A stretch of 64,000 nt of DNA from Zingiber officinale. Its lineage: Eukaryota > Streptophyta > Magnoliopsida > Zingiberales > Zingiberaceae. The notes under the pieces were generated by a model. The model worked only from the letters and a program-made list of their open reading frames with translations, had not been told where the DNA came from and did not search any database. Each line of letters starts with the position of its first letter. Position 1 is the stretch's first letter. Positions 26,075-38,028 of this stretch are shown piece by piece. Position numbers and translations under genes: made by a program. The stretch lies in NCBI RefSeq assembly GCF_018446385.1, contig NC_055988.1:164250209-164314208 (forward strand), in the 5' to 3' direction.

Positions 26075-29000
26075 GAATTAATGTTAATTTTCTAACAATG
26101 GGTTATCTAGTTAATATTTCCAAGCTTTTAGTTCTAAAGGGATTCAGCAATTTAATGAACCTCACTTTATTCGATATTCAAATTAATTATCAAACCGTGT
26201 AAATTACACTGATTTCCCAAATTGCCCTATTGCTAACCCCCAAACCCTAAATATGATGAGGACGGTGTCGCAGGACTAAATGAATCAAATATTGAATAAG
26301 TTTGGTGATTGATTTATAAAATTCATCCAGGTTTGTTCAATTATAAAGAGAATATATAAAATAAATAAATTTGAACACTAATGACTTTGATTTTCAACGT
26401 TCACAAATATTCTTATTTATTAATTTATACAAAATTTAATTACTAAAAATTATATATATATATATATATATAATTGTGAATAATTTTATAGATTTTTTAT
26501 ATTCTTTTAAAATTCCACGAATAGGTAAAATTTTAAAATAAATTATAAGAATAACAATATTGATAATAAAACCTGATTAACATAGTTGGTTCATGAATAA
26601 GTATTATTATCAATATACCTTTGTTTAATTTTTAACATGTACGAAATGTCTCATTCGATGTTTTAACCTCTCCTTATATATATTATTATTACTAGACGAA
26701 GCCCCTCATGAATTGTTGAAGGGACGGTCGAAATAACTATTTTATCTTTGACTACTAATGAATAGTTAAGCTCAATAAAATTTTTAATAAATGAGTTTGA
26801 ATAAATTCATAAGTAAATAAGTTTGAAATTTTACTTATTTAGAACTTTATTGAACTCCATTTTATGATTAACTCGGCTACCTTACCATGATTGTAGCAAC
26901 CTAAGTTTCCTAGCTGTGATTTTGTCATAAGCCTCTAGTTTTTCGGATAGGGGTATTTGGTAAATCGAAATTGAGTATGTGATTCTCAGTAATTTATAGA
27001 GTAGAACGCCTAATTTGATGACATGATTGAGGTGATCGGATTCTCAGGTCTAGCTGCTGTAAATTAGGAGATTATTCATAATATAATTATAGTTGGAACG
27101 CGGGTGTGATTTTATCGTAATTGGTTATGATTTTTTTCTGAATTTATTTTTCTATGTTATAATTTGAATCTGGGTGAGTGATCAAAGACCGCCGATGATG
27201 GATGAATGATGGATTATCGGGCGTCGAGTGAGGATGATTTTCGAACGATCTATGATCGTTTATCCAGATTCAAACTATAATTTAAATAAAAAAAATAAAT
27301 ATAAAAAAAATTATAATTAATTACAATCGAATAGTCGCAATGAAGATCCTTGCTCATGAAGTGAATTACCCTTAACCATTTATTTTGTCGAATTTATTTT
27401 TAAATTTTTGAATCGTCTGTTTGAGGTAGAGTAATAATTTTATTTAAAAATTGACTTAATTACCCTATCATACGGATAAGTACTTGATGACAAATCATCA
27501 CTCCTCATGGAGTTATCAGATTAAAACTCTTTTGGAAGATGAATAAAAAAATATATTTGGACAATCAAGTCAAGAAAGGTGGGCATTATATATGTAATTT
27601 AAGAAATAAAAAGGATTTATTCCACTCTATTAAATATATTATTTATCAAATTATGATTTTAAAAACTAAAATAGAGGGAAAAAAAGAATGAGAAAATAGA
27701 TTAATCAAGTCAAATGTGTTTGTAAGGATGAACTATCTGTGTGGGTCGATTTAGTCAAACTTGATTGATCAAGCCAAATGAAATTATCTAGTCGAGTTGG
27801 GGTGATCCCATTGAATGGTAAATAACCCTAATGTGGGCGAAAATGATGGCTCACAACAATTTATCTTCATTCCAATTTTATAAAATTTTTCCATCCATAA
27901 AGATAAATCAGGAAGTACGTATCTTTTGATCGCACTCTATTTAAAGGAATTTTTTTAATAAATAATCATAATTGAGAATCAAATAGTGGATATCTGAATG
28001 CCAACTTAAATATTTTACTATGATATCATAACCCGGGGATTACCCAGAGGGAATGAATAGTCGATTGCTTTATTTACTGGTTTTATTTTATAAGTCAAGT
28101 TAATGCCCAACAAATAAATAAAATACAAATAAAGAAAAAAAACATACAAATTAATAAACATTTGAATTTTATATGAATTGAATTTCCTCAGTTGCTACTC
28201 TACAATTTATGATTGAATCACTCCTGTCAATTTATTATTTTTCTCTTTCTCAAAATCTTCTAGAAGTAAAAAAAAAAAACCTTTTACACTCTTTGTATAA
28301 GATAGAAATTAAGGAAGAATAAAGACAATTTTAACATAAAAATAGACTAGATGCGACTTATAGATTGTGCGCTTTTAATAATTTTTCCATTATTTATATT
28401 TATAAACATCATCTTTGAGAGAGCTGTTCAAAATCCACATGATGACAAAAGATGAATATATTTGTTCTCAGCGTCTCTGTCAATCTATCCTAAGATTAAT
28501 ACGGAGGAGATAAATCACGGACGACTATTAATTTTTATCTCAACATTAAACATTTATGAGCTAGCAATCCACAACATAGTATAACAATAAATCTATAATT
28601 AATATAATGACATCATAAATGGACTCAAATCTACTATAAAATTAAAAAAATTCAGAAACTTTTTCCTATCCAACAACTTAACTTTCTTGTGAGGTATGCA
28701 GTGACGAACACGAAGTTGTTGCCTTACAAGATTTTGATCGATCAGCCATCAAAAGACAACAAAGTGGTGCCAATTCAATGCTTTCATTCCAATTCGTAAT
28801 AAATTCCAAATGTTAATTAGTAATATTTGTCTCTCACTCTTATCAAATAAATACTTTTATATTTATTAAACTATGTATTTTTTTAAATGGAAAAAAAATC
28901 AAAAGGCAAACATGGGTGTCATTTAAAAAAAAAAAAATTGAAAAGATGTTTCATCAAATATTTTATCCTCATAATATCTCTTATTTCAATATTATTATTG

Positions 29001-29106
29001 TAGCTCCAAATGTTATAACGTTGTTATTTATTTTCAATATTATTATAGTTGTTATACTATGTAACTATTACGACATATAACAACTATTTTATGGCGACTA
29101 TAACTT
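26075..29106. other. AT-rich intergenic region
   Basis: No gene found. It contains a TA microsatellite (26451-26472), a foldback element (about 27100-27345), A/T homopolymers and AT-rich repeats. The words AAATAAGTTTGAA near 26816 recur at 29485, 37580 and 38325, so a dispersed AT-rich repeat is present. Confidence 0.5.
27100..27345. repeat. Foldback (long inverted repeat) element, about 250 bp
   Basis: The left arm GTTATAATTTGAATCTGG (27158-27175) pairs with CCAGATTCAAACTATAATTT (27260-27279). Pairing continues outward through the T-rich/A-rich stretch to GTAATTGGTTATGA and TTATAATTAATTAC, then weakly to the TGTGATTT and AGTCGCAAT ends. Arms are about 75-90 bp with 60-70 bp between them. 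Such structure fits a MITE. The target duplication was not defined. Confidence 0.6.
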
Positions 29107-29945
29107 AAAAAAAATCATATATTTCACTTTAATCAAACTAAACCGTAAGTTCTAAATCCTAAGTATGTTACGTTGTAGTAGTTATAATATATTTTCTATA
29201 TATTGTAGTACTTATAAGTAGTTGTTACAATATTAACATTGAAATAAGAGGTATTCTAGGGTTAACACATCCGAAGAATCGTCTTTTTGATTTTTTTTTT
29301 ATTTATAAAAAGGAATAACTTTTTGACAATTTATATAAGTTAGAGTGCCCTTGTAATTTTTGCTCTTTTAAAATTGAAGGAGAAAAATGACGACTAACGT
29401 TCCTAAACAAGTTTGGTAAGAGCTTGCTTATATTCGTTATCATCTTTTACCACAGAATATACATAAGATTAATTAAATAAACAAGTTTGAATAATTCATT
29501 AAACTAAATGAAAAGCTTGAATACATATATATTCAACTTGTTAGTGTTCATAAAGAATATTCATGTTATGAATAATATTCATGAACAATATTTAAGAACT
29601 ATATATTCATCAACAAAACTCTTATTAATATGGTAAATAAATAAAAAAAAGGTTCAAAATGAATAAATAAATTTATACTATCAAGCTCAATGACCAATCA
29701 AACAAGGTTAAAATATAAAAATTTTAAATAATCTTAAATTAAGAGCTTGATAATATCTAAAAGAACTAAGTTCAAATCAAGCTTGAACCAATATTCTCAA
29801 GATCATAAAAAAGAAATCAAGCCAAGCTTGAATAATCATTTGAATGACTTGGTTCATTTAGGTTCAACTTGGCTTGACTCGACTATCTTATCATATAATT
29901 TTGAACACCATAAAGCTTGACTTGACTTGACTCATTTATAACCCT
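29107..29945. repeat. Flank duplication, left copy
   Basis: This AT-rich segment ends ACTCATTTATAACCCT directly at the start of the family A LTR. The same segment recurs in direct orientation at 37368-38028, there followed by the right flank (AAATAAGTC). The left copy has about 170 extra bases (about 29192-29361) that the right one lacks. Otherwise the two are very similar with scattered substitutions. Confidence 0.85.
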
Positions 29946-31577
29946 TGTTGGTGCAATATCCCTCAGGTCAAAGTTGACCTGATTGACCTGGTTGACCAGG
30001 CTTGAGTCTTGGTTTGGGTTTCAATGTTTGATAATACAAGACTTCGATGATATGGACAAGTGCAGGTGCAGTTGTTCATTTGGGGAGATTGTTTGGTGCA
30101 ATTTTCCTCTGATCAGGGTCTGATCAGGTTGATTGAAGAAGAGTCAAGTAGGTCAAGGTTGACCAGATACTTGACTGAGAAGTCCTAACTGGGATGTTAA
30201 GCAGAAGGAAAATCCTGGTGAGTGAAGCCAAGTGAAAGACCTAGTGAGTGAAGCTAGGCAGATAGAAAATCCTAGTGAGTGAAGCTAGGTGAAAGACCTG
30301 GTGAGTGAAGCCAGGCAGAAGAGAAGTCCTAGTGAGTGAAGCTAGGCAGAAGGGAAGTCCTGGTGAGTGAAGCCAGGCACGGGGAAATCCAGATGAGTCA
30401 AGGTTGACCAGACATCTGGTGAAAGTCCAAGTAGGTCAAAGGGATTGACCGGATACTTGGCATGATGAGGAAAAAATCCAAGTAGGTCAAGGGAGTGACC
30501 AGATACTTGGCACGATGGAGAAAAGTCCAAGTGGGTCAAAGGGATTGACCAGACACTTGGTGAGAAAGTCCTAGCTGGTCAAGGGTGACCGGATGCTAGG
30601 TTTTATGTACCAACAAGTCATGGTTGACTGGATGTTGGTTTAGGGGGCTTTGGACTTGCTTTTGGGCAAAAACCAAGATCTGGATTGATCAGCGGATTGA
30701 TCCAGCATATCTGGATTGATCAGCGGATTGATCCAGCAGATCTGGATCGATCAGCCGATCGATCCAGCAGATCTGGATCGATCAGTCGATCGATCCAGCA
30801 GATCTGGATCGATCAGCCGATCGATCCAGCAGATCTAGATCGATCAGCCGATCGATTAGATCATGCCCAATCGATCAGCTGATCGATCGGGTGAGTCTCC
30901 GCGAACAGAACCCCTTTGGATCGATCCGTGGATCGATCCAAAGGTCCCAATCGATCAGTGGATCGATTGGGAGCTGCTGTTTGTGCGCGATAAGCCCTGG
31001 ATCGATCAGCCGATCGATCCAGGCTATTCCAGAAAGCACAGAGGCGCTCTGGATCGATCGGTTGATCGATCCAAAGGATCCGACCGTTGGCGTCGTATTT
31101 AGCTGCAGGCGAGCGTTTCCTTCAGCAAGAGCTTACACGATTCATCTACGATCTTCACCAGCGACTCCATAGCTCTCTCTCAAGTTTAGATCGCCAGTTC
31201 TTGAAGATTCTTGGAGGTTCTTCCAAGTCAAGAGGCGGATCAAAAGCAAGAAGAGAAGTTAGGGTTAGGGTTTATTGTAAGCTTTTGCTTGTATTTCATA
31301 TCCTTTCCTTTCTTCTTGTATTGAGAGTTTGTAAAGGCTTCTCCGCCTTCGGTAGTTACCGTAGAGGAGTGTGTTTCATAGTGGAGGGTGCGTGAGTGTG
31401 TGGATCCTTGGATTAGTCACCTCTTGTGAGGTGGATACCAAGTAAAATCCATTTGTTAGCGTTGTATTTTGTTTCTTGTACATTTCCGCTGCACATCTTT
31501 GAAGAAACAAGCAACGCCAACCACGAAGCACGCGACAAGCTATTCACCCCCCCTCTAGCTACTTTTTGGTCCCAACA
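29946..31577 (+). repeat. 5' LTR of family A copy 1
   Basis: Module order is as follows. GTCAAGTA...TACTTGAC comes first (30143-30175). Then come alternating CCTGG/CCAGG and CCTAG/CTAGG modules (30180-30375), and CCAGATG, CCAAGTA, CCTAGC and ACCAAC modules (30389-30639). ATCGAT palindromes follow (30680-31075). The GC-richer downstream part (from about 31100) ends in a C-run and GGTCCCAACA. The long frames at 30685-31172 are translations of the palindromes, not proteins. Confidence 0.85.
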
Positions 31578-31579
31578 AG

Positions 31580-31591
31580 TGGTATCAGAGC
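31580..31591 (+). promoter_or_regulatory. Primer-binding site, family A copy 1
   Basis: TGGTATCAGAGC, complementary to the 3' end of initiator-Met tRNA, two bases after the LTR end. Confidence 0.9.
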
Positions 31592-31711
31592 GAGGCCACT
31601 CTTCACCGGAATCATCGCCGGAAGGGGCAAACAAAACAAGCAAAGCTAGAGGGTGAAGAAGTTGAAGAAATTCTACAAGTCGAAGACATCATCAAAAGGC
31701 TCAACTTCAAG

Positions 31712-34700
31712 ATGTAATTCCAAGATGGACTTGGATTTGAAACAAGGGTGGCTCCACCGTACACATCCACAAGCTTCGATTCTTGGAGATCAAGAATCGA
31801 AAATTTCTTGATGATGGAGATGTTGGGTTTTTCGGGCCGCGAAAACCGCTTTTCGCGTCGCGGAAACCCCGAATCACCCAAAGCCGTAGATCCGTGCAAG
31901 GAAAAACCGAATGAAATACAAGTACGAGTTTCAAAACTTTAGATCTACTCCTAGATCTATGTGTTGAGAGCTTTTACCTTTGAAGCGTGCCCTCGCAAAT
32001 CCCGCTCGTCCAACGGTACACCGGATCTCGAGAGTGTCAACGTAGACACTCCTCTAATGATATCCACACGAACAAGGAGTGTCTCTCACACTCAAAGGAT
32101 GGAGAAAAAAGCCCCAAGTGTGCTAGCACTTTCTAGAGCTCTCGAATGGGATTGGAAAGGAAGAAAAAGAGGATGCAAAAAGGAATGTCATACACTCAAG
32201 ATGTAGTATCCTTCCTTTGTGACCTTCACTCTTCCTTTGCTCTTGGAATTCACTCAACCACCTTCTCCTCCCTTGGAAGCTCACGACAACAGCAGCAAAA
32301 CAAAGAGGAAAAGACCAAGGAAGAAGATGGAATGAATGCACACATTATTACCACAAAATCAAAACCCCTCCTCACATTTGTGTGGTCGGCCACAACATGT
32401 AACCCCCTCATTTAATGTGGCCGGCCACATTAAGTGGTATGGGTGTGTAACCTCCATGAGGTGGCACACCATTATGAGGTGGTGATGATGTGGCAAGGAT
32501 GTGTCATGCCATGTAGGATGAGTCAACCTACATGATGTGGCAATGCATCAAGTCAAACTTGATGTTTCAACTTCCATTTGGTCAAGTCAAAATTGACCAA
32601 TTTCTTCCTTGTTGAGCTAAATCTAACCTTTGATTCAAGTCAATTTCAATTTAATGAATCTCAATTCATTAATATAAATTGACTCAATGAATCAAATTTA
32701 AATTAGACTCATTCAACAATTGAATCTAATTGAGTCTAACTCAATAAGTCTAATTTGAATCCAATCTTTGGTGCATCATATGAACCTAATCCAATTGGTT
32801 CATCATATGAACCTAATCTCCATCCACTTGTTCTTTGTGTGTGACCCAATAGGTTCTTGTAACGTTGGCAATGTTTCTAAACTCCTTTAGAAACATAAGC
32901 AATGAGCGACATCTAGCAATACATCATTGCTACCCAAGTTACAAGAATGTTGAGATCCAACATCACCTTGTGACTATTAATTGTGACTCCTCACAATATA
33001 TGACAAGTGTCCTTCTATCCTAGACATCTAGATTGATCAATGTGAGGCATAGACCATGTCATCCTCTGACCAATCTAAATCTTGAACTCCAAGTAGACTC
33101 ACTTAATCAAATGAGCTCAATATCTCATATTGACTCATTTGGGTATGGCCATACATTTCGTGGTCTTACTCTATCAAGAATATCGATGTCACTCCCGTCA
33201 TATAGGAGGGATAGATCCCATCTACATCACTCACATCCCTCTGCATAATTCGTTACATACCCAGTAATCGCCTTTATAGTCCACCCAGTTACGGGTGACG
33301 TTTGACGAAACCAAAGTACATAACTCCTTATGTAGGGATCCATGGTGACTTCAGGTCTAAGGACTAATAGTCATACTAATAGCCACATGAGAAAGTATAT
33401 GACACTCATATAACGATCCATGATACTTTCTCATGGCGGGTCATTCAGTATACATTCTCCAATGCATACTCATGTGTCAACTTGATATCTCCATATCCAT
33501 GACTTGTGAGATCAAGTCATCGAGTTGACCTACATGCTAGTCTTTTTTGCATTAACATTGTCCCTGAACGTTAATACTCGACTAGGAATGATTTAGAGTA
33601 GTGTTCCCTATATCATCTCACTATCGGTTCAACTAACCGATTGATATAGGTGAGAACCATCTACTCAAGGACATTATTATACTTAGTTTATTTGGCACTA
33701 ATACAAGTAAGTATAATAACCAAACAAATGCCTTTATTAATATACAAGAATGTGATACAATGAGTCCATACAATCATCAAATAATTGGCTCTAGGGCTCT
33801 AACTAACAGGAGATAGAGCAATGATTTGCTCTCATGCAAGGATTTGAAGCTCCAACAAACTCTAAGGGCAAGCCTCTCAAGAAAAGCAAATGGAGTCAAG
33901 AGCAAGTTCAAAGGAGCAACACAAACGATAAAGTGACCAAGCTTTTGGTAAACTTATTGCCAAGCAATATTTTGGCTCAAGTTGGAGAATTCAAGGATGC
34001 CAAGGAGCTTTGGAGCAAGTTGACATCAATTCATGAGATCCCCTCCACTGTACCGAATCAAGAGGAATCCAAAGAGGGCGACTCATTGGAGCAAGATCAA
34101 GAGGAGGACTTTGAAGTTGAGAGATGCTCAACTTCCGAAGAAGAAGTTCAAGAAGAAGCTTCATCTTCGAGGGAATGCAATGAAGGGAACAAGAAGGGAG
34201 CATACTCCTTGTTCCATGTATAAGATGATGAAGCCTCCACTTCTAGGATTGAGGGGGAGCAATTTTTGGTGACACCGGATCAAGAAGAAGGAGAAGCTTC
34301 TACATCCGGGTCAAAAGAAGAAGAGGATGATGAAGCTTCCACCTCCACAAGTCAAGCAAAATCAAATGGAGGAGTATCATCTTCGGATCAAGAGGAAGCT
34401 TCTACCTCCGGATTAAAAGGAGAAGATTCCACCCCTACAAGCAAAGGTATAATAATTTTAATTAATAATAAAAACCATATTATATGCTTTGAATGTAGGG
34501 AAAAAGGGCATTACAAAAGTAAATGCCCTAAATTGGCCAAGAAGAAGGGCCAAGTGGCACAAAAGAGCAAGGAGAAGCCCAAGGAGACTATCCTCGAAAC
34601 AAAGAAGAGCAAGGAGTACATTGTGTGCTTCTTGTGCAATCAAAAGGGGCATTACCGAAGTTAATGCCCTAAGGGGAAGAAGAAGGTGGTCAAGGCTCTT

Positions 34701-35507
34701 GGAGGAAGCTCAATTCAAGGGGGAGCCTTCAAGGTAAAAAGAAAGATAACTTTTATTGAGTCTACCCCTTTAAATTATGGTAAAGAGCATGCTAGTACTA
34801 ACCTATATCATTTTAATGCTATTTACCTTGAAAATAGGAGGCATGATAAAGTTAAAGAAAATCATGTAGCTTTTCATGCTAAAACCACTACACCTAGGGC
34901 TAGGAATGTAGATAAAAATCTAGGCAAGAACACTAAGGTCAATAACTATAAGCCTAGAAATAAAAATGTTCAAGGATTAAATAGAAAACCTAAATCTAGG
35001 GATTTATGGGAAGACAATCAAGTCTTGAGGTCAAGACTTGATAAAATGAAAAAGACCCTAAAAAGGATGGAAAATATCCTAAAAGGGCAAAATGAGCAAA
35101 ACCTAGGTTTAGGAGTACTACAAGGGTCATCCAAGGGTCATAGAAGTTTGGGATACAAACCTAAAATCAAAAAGGATGTACCTACTTACCATAGGGTTCC
35201 ATATAGCTATGGAACTAACCCTAAGTCTAGAGGTCAAGTCAAGGAAACAAGGGAAGTTATCCCTAGAAGTATCTTTGCAACGAAAAACGTGACTAAGACC
35301 TCTAAGAAGGCTAAGAAAGTCACTAACAAGGTCACAAGGGAAGCAATCCCTAGGGTTGACTTAGAAAAAGTGACCAAGGCTTCTAAGAAGCCAAACAAGG
35401 TCACTAGGAAGGTATCTAGGGAAATTATCCCTAGTGAATACCTAGAGCATCCAAGGAGTACAAATAGGTTTTGGGTTCCTAGGAGCATCTTCTCTACCCC
35501 ATAGATG
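31712..35507 (+). pseudogene. Family A gag, copy 1 (nonsense at codon 2, split by a solo LTR)
   Basis: The N-terminal part matches copy 2 gag (PPYTSTSFDSWRSRIENFLM) up to 31820. After the 1988-bp insertion the frame resumes at 33814 (ALMQGFEAPTNSKGK). An acidic Glu/Ser-rich linker follows, then zinc knuckle 1 CFECREKGHYKSKC (CX2CX4HX4C intact). Knuckle 2, CFLCNQKGHYRS, loses its last Cys to a TAA. A Lys-rich C-terminal domain with VTKTSKKAKK-type repeats runs to FWVPRSIFSTP and a stop at 35505-35507. Codon 2 is TAA where copy 2 has CAA. Gag normally forms the particle and binds RNA. This copy could not make a full protein. Confidence 0.75.
31821..33808 (-). mobile_element. Solo LTR (1988 bp) in family A gag, TSD GGAGA
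   Basis: On the - strand it begins TGTTAGTTAGAGCCC and ends AAAAACCCAACA. GGAGA is duplicated at 31816-31820 and 33809-33813. Removing it and one GGAGA makes the flanking gag frame continuous, which confirms the boundaries. No coding region and no second LTR are present. Superfamily is probably Copia-like by its TG...CA ends, but this is not proven. Confidence 0.85.
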
Positions 35508-37283
35508 GGTTAGAGAGTGTCAACTCTAAGAAGAAGGGTAGTAAACCCAACTTTGAAGAAATTGACACTCAAGGAGCATTTTCAAGGTTATTATCAACTT
35601 TTGAAAATGAAATGGATTTATGATTTACTCCTTGAAAGAGTAAAATGTGCCAAATTTAAGAAGTTTTGGTTTTATTTTAAAATGGCACATCTTGGAAAAT
35701 CATAAGACCTACCAAGTTGGGATTTTGGTATGTTCTTAGGAAATTAAAGGCAATTTGAGCCTTAATTTAAAGTGCTACTCTTATGGAAAAATGAAATATG
35801 CCAACATTTGAGGAATAAGCTTAATTTCAATTGGCATAAATTAATCAAGAGAATCAGAAATGCCCATTTAGGTTTTGGCACTCTCTTGAAGCACTTTGGG
35901 CAATCTTGGGTTTAAGTTTTAGGATTAGCTAAGATTAAGGATACTTAGATAGGTAATCTAGGTATTTTATTTATGCTAGACTTTGCCATGATTGTTTGCC
36001 CATTATATGCCATGACATCATGTTTTATTTTTGCACTCATGCCTTATCATGAAAATACAAAAATACCATGTCATGTCATACATACATCATGTAGTTATAA
36101 GAAAATTTTCTTTTAAAAATTATTTCTTTTTGATGTATGTCATAAAATTATCATGCATTATGCTTATTTCCTTAAAATTAATGACAAATGACATTTATCA
36201 ACAAGTCAACAAGTGACATCCTAGGTGGATGTTCAATATCCACAAAATGCGTAGATAGATATGCATGATCCCTAGATTAGGGCAAAACCAAATTTTACAT
36301 CTCACAAAGACCTATAAGATGACTTGTATGTGTTTTGTGCACAATAGATACAAGTGAGATGTTAGGATGATGAACAAAACTCAACATGTTGATTTAGTGC
36401 ATTTCTTTGAGTTTTAAGTTCATCAAAACACATAGTTATGTGTTGTCCCATCATTGGGAAAGCTAATGTACAAGTCATGTGCATTAAGCCCAAGGAATAT
36501 GGTGGGATATTGGTTTTGAAAATCATTTTAAAATGCTTTTGGCAAACCTTGATGAAGATTATCTTTTGATAGTAATCATCATTGAATAGTTGAGCACAAA
36601 CTAGAAAAACACTAAAGTTTTTGCAAGTTCTCTAGTTTGTGTCAATCTTGGAAAATATGAAGTATTTTCTTATAAAATTATCTTTCCATGATAATATATG
36701 CCCTAAATAATGTCTACACAAATTTTCATAATTTTTGGATTTTTGTAGATTTTTCTAGGGGTTTCTGAAGTTGACTGAAATGGAATTTCAGCAACTATCA
36801 GAACTCCAATCGATCACCCGATCGATTGGAGTGCCTCAATCGATCGAGCGATCGATTGGGAAGGCAAATCCCGCGAGCAGAAGCTCGCTGGATCGATCCA
36901 CCGATCGATCCAGCCCTTCTGAATCGATCAGTAGATCGATTCAAGCTGGTTCAATCGATAGGAACCCAACTCCAATCGATCGAAGATGCTGAATTTGGTT
37001 GGGAAAGCTTATTTTCAGCATTTTGAACCTATTTTAGTCTAGGTAACCATTCCTAACCCCTTAAAATACATTTGTATACATAAAAAAGGGTGTTTTCATG
37101 TTGAAAACAAGGAAGGATTGGCTAAGGGAGATTAAATTGAAGTTTAGGTTGAGGTTTGATTCAAATTTTGAGCTTTTGAGCCTCAAAACTTCTAAATTTG
37201 GGGTTTCCTAAAGGTTTAGGGATTCCAAGTCATTGTTGGTGCAATGACAGAAGGTATGACCATGTCTTTATAGTTGCTCCAAA
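35508..37283 (+). repeat. Long non-coding 3' internal region of family A, copy 1
   Basis: About 1.8 kb between the gag stop and the break has no credible frame, yet the equivalent region of copy 2 (45357-47600) is alignable along its length. It includes the palindrome block 36805-36980. Conservation between copies may only reflect common recent ancestry. Confidence 0.6.
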
Positions 37284-37367
37284 CTAAATTGTAAGTTCAA
37301 AAAAATCATATATTTCATGTCTTTTAATATATTACAGAAGGTATGACAGAAGGTATGACCATGTCTT
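37284..37367. other. Scrambled junction (filler) between element and duplicated flank
   Basis: The end of the element (ACAGAAGGTATGACCATGTC, at 37247) reappears at 37334 and again at 37346. A piece of the flank (AAAAAAATCATATATTTCAT) appears at 37299 and again from about 37370. AAACTAAATTGTAAGTTC at 37281 matches the flank near 37399. This is patchwork filler copied from both sides. Confidence 0.75.
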
Positions 37368-38028
37368 TAAAAAAAATCATATATTTCATTTTAATCAAAC
37401 TAAATCGTAAGTTCTAAATCCTAAGTATGTTACGTTGTAGTAGTTACAATATAGCTCTTTTAAAATTGAAGGAGAAAAATGATGACTATGATCGAACGTT
37501 CCTAAACAAGTTTGGTAAGAGCTTATCTATATTCGTTATCATCTTTTACCACATAATATACATAAGATTAATTAAATAAATAAGCTTGAATAATTCATTA
37601 AACTAAATGAAAAGCTTGAATACACATATATTCAATTTGTTAGTGTTCATAAAGAATATTCATGTTATGAATAATATTCGTGAACAATATGTTTATCAAT
37701 AAAACTTTTATCAACATGCTAAATTAAAAAAAAAAAGTTCAAAATAAATAAATAAATTTATACTATCAAGTTCAATGACCAATTAAATAAAGTTAAAATA
37801 TAAAAGTTTTAAATAATCTTAAATTAAGAGCTCGATAATATCTAAAAGAACTAAGTTCAAATCAAGCTCAAACTAAGCTCAAGATCATAAAAAAGAAATC
37901 AAGACAAGGTTGAACATTCATTTCAATGACTTGGTTCATTTCAAGTTCATCTTGGCTTAACTTGACTATCTTATCATATAATTTTGAATACCATAAAGCT
38001 TGACTTAGCTTGACTCATTTATAACCCT
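37368..38028. repeat. Flank duplication, right copy
   Basis: Direct repeat of 29107-29945 with about 170 bases missing near 37452 and scattered substitutions. It runs through ACTCATTTATAACCCT and on into AAATAAGTC, which is what the uninterrupted target would look like. Confidence 0.85.

Larger units (their letters stand above)
29946..37283 (+). mobile_element. Family A gag-only LTR retrotransposon, copy 1 (3' LTR missing)
   Basis: The 5' LTR is 29946-31577 (1632 bp), starting TGTTGGTGCAATATCCC and ending GGTCCCAACA. The primer-binding site follows at 31580. The internal region carries a split gag (31712-35507), then about 1.8 kb of non-coding DNA. A block of paired palindromes lies at 36805-36980, and the final shared sequence is GACAGAAGGTATGACCATG. 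Copy 2 continues past this point to a polypurine tract and 3' LTR. Here the element stops at about 37283 and is joined to a scrambled filler and then to a copy of its own upstream flank. No protease, integrase, reverse transcriptase or RNase H is encoded, so it is a non-autonomous Copia-type element. A 1988-bp solo LTR interrupts gag. Confidence 0.85.

Noticed and set aside
30680-31075. Short palindromic repeats with variable centres, superficially like a CRISPR array
   Set aside because: The variable parts are only 3-4 bases, spacing is irregular, the repeats lie in an LTR, and the genome is eukaryotic.
30685-31172. Long + strand frames rich in Arg-Ser-Asp-Ile repeats
   Set aside because: They are direct translations of the ATCGAT palindromes in the LTR; the repeated text follows the DNA repeat and there is no domain or start context.
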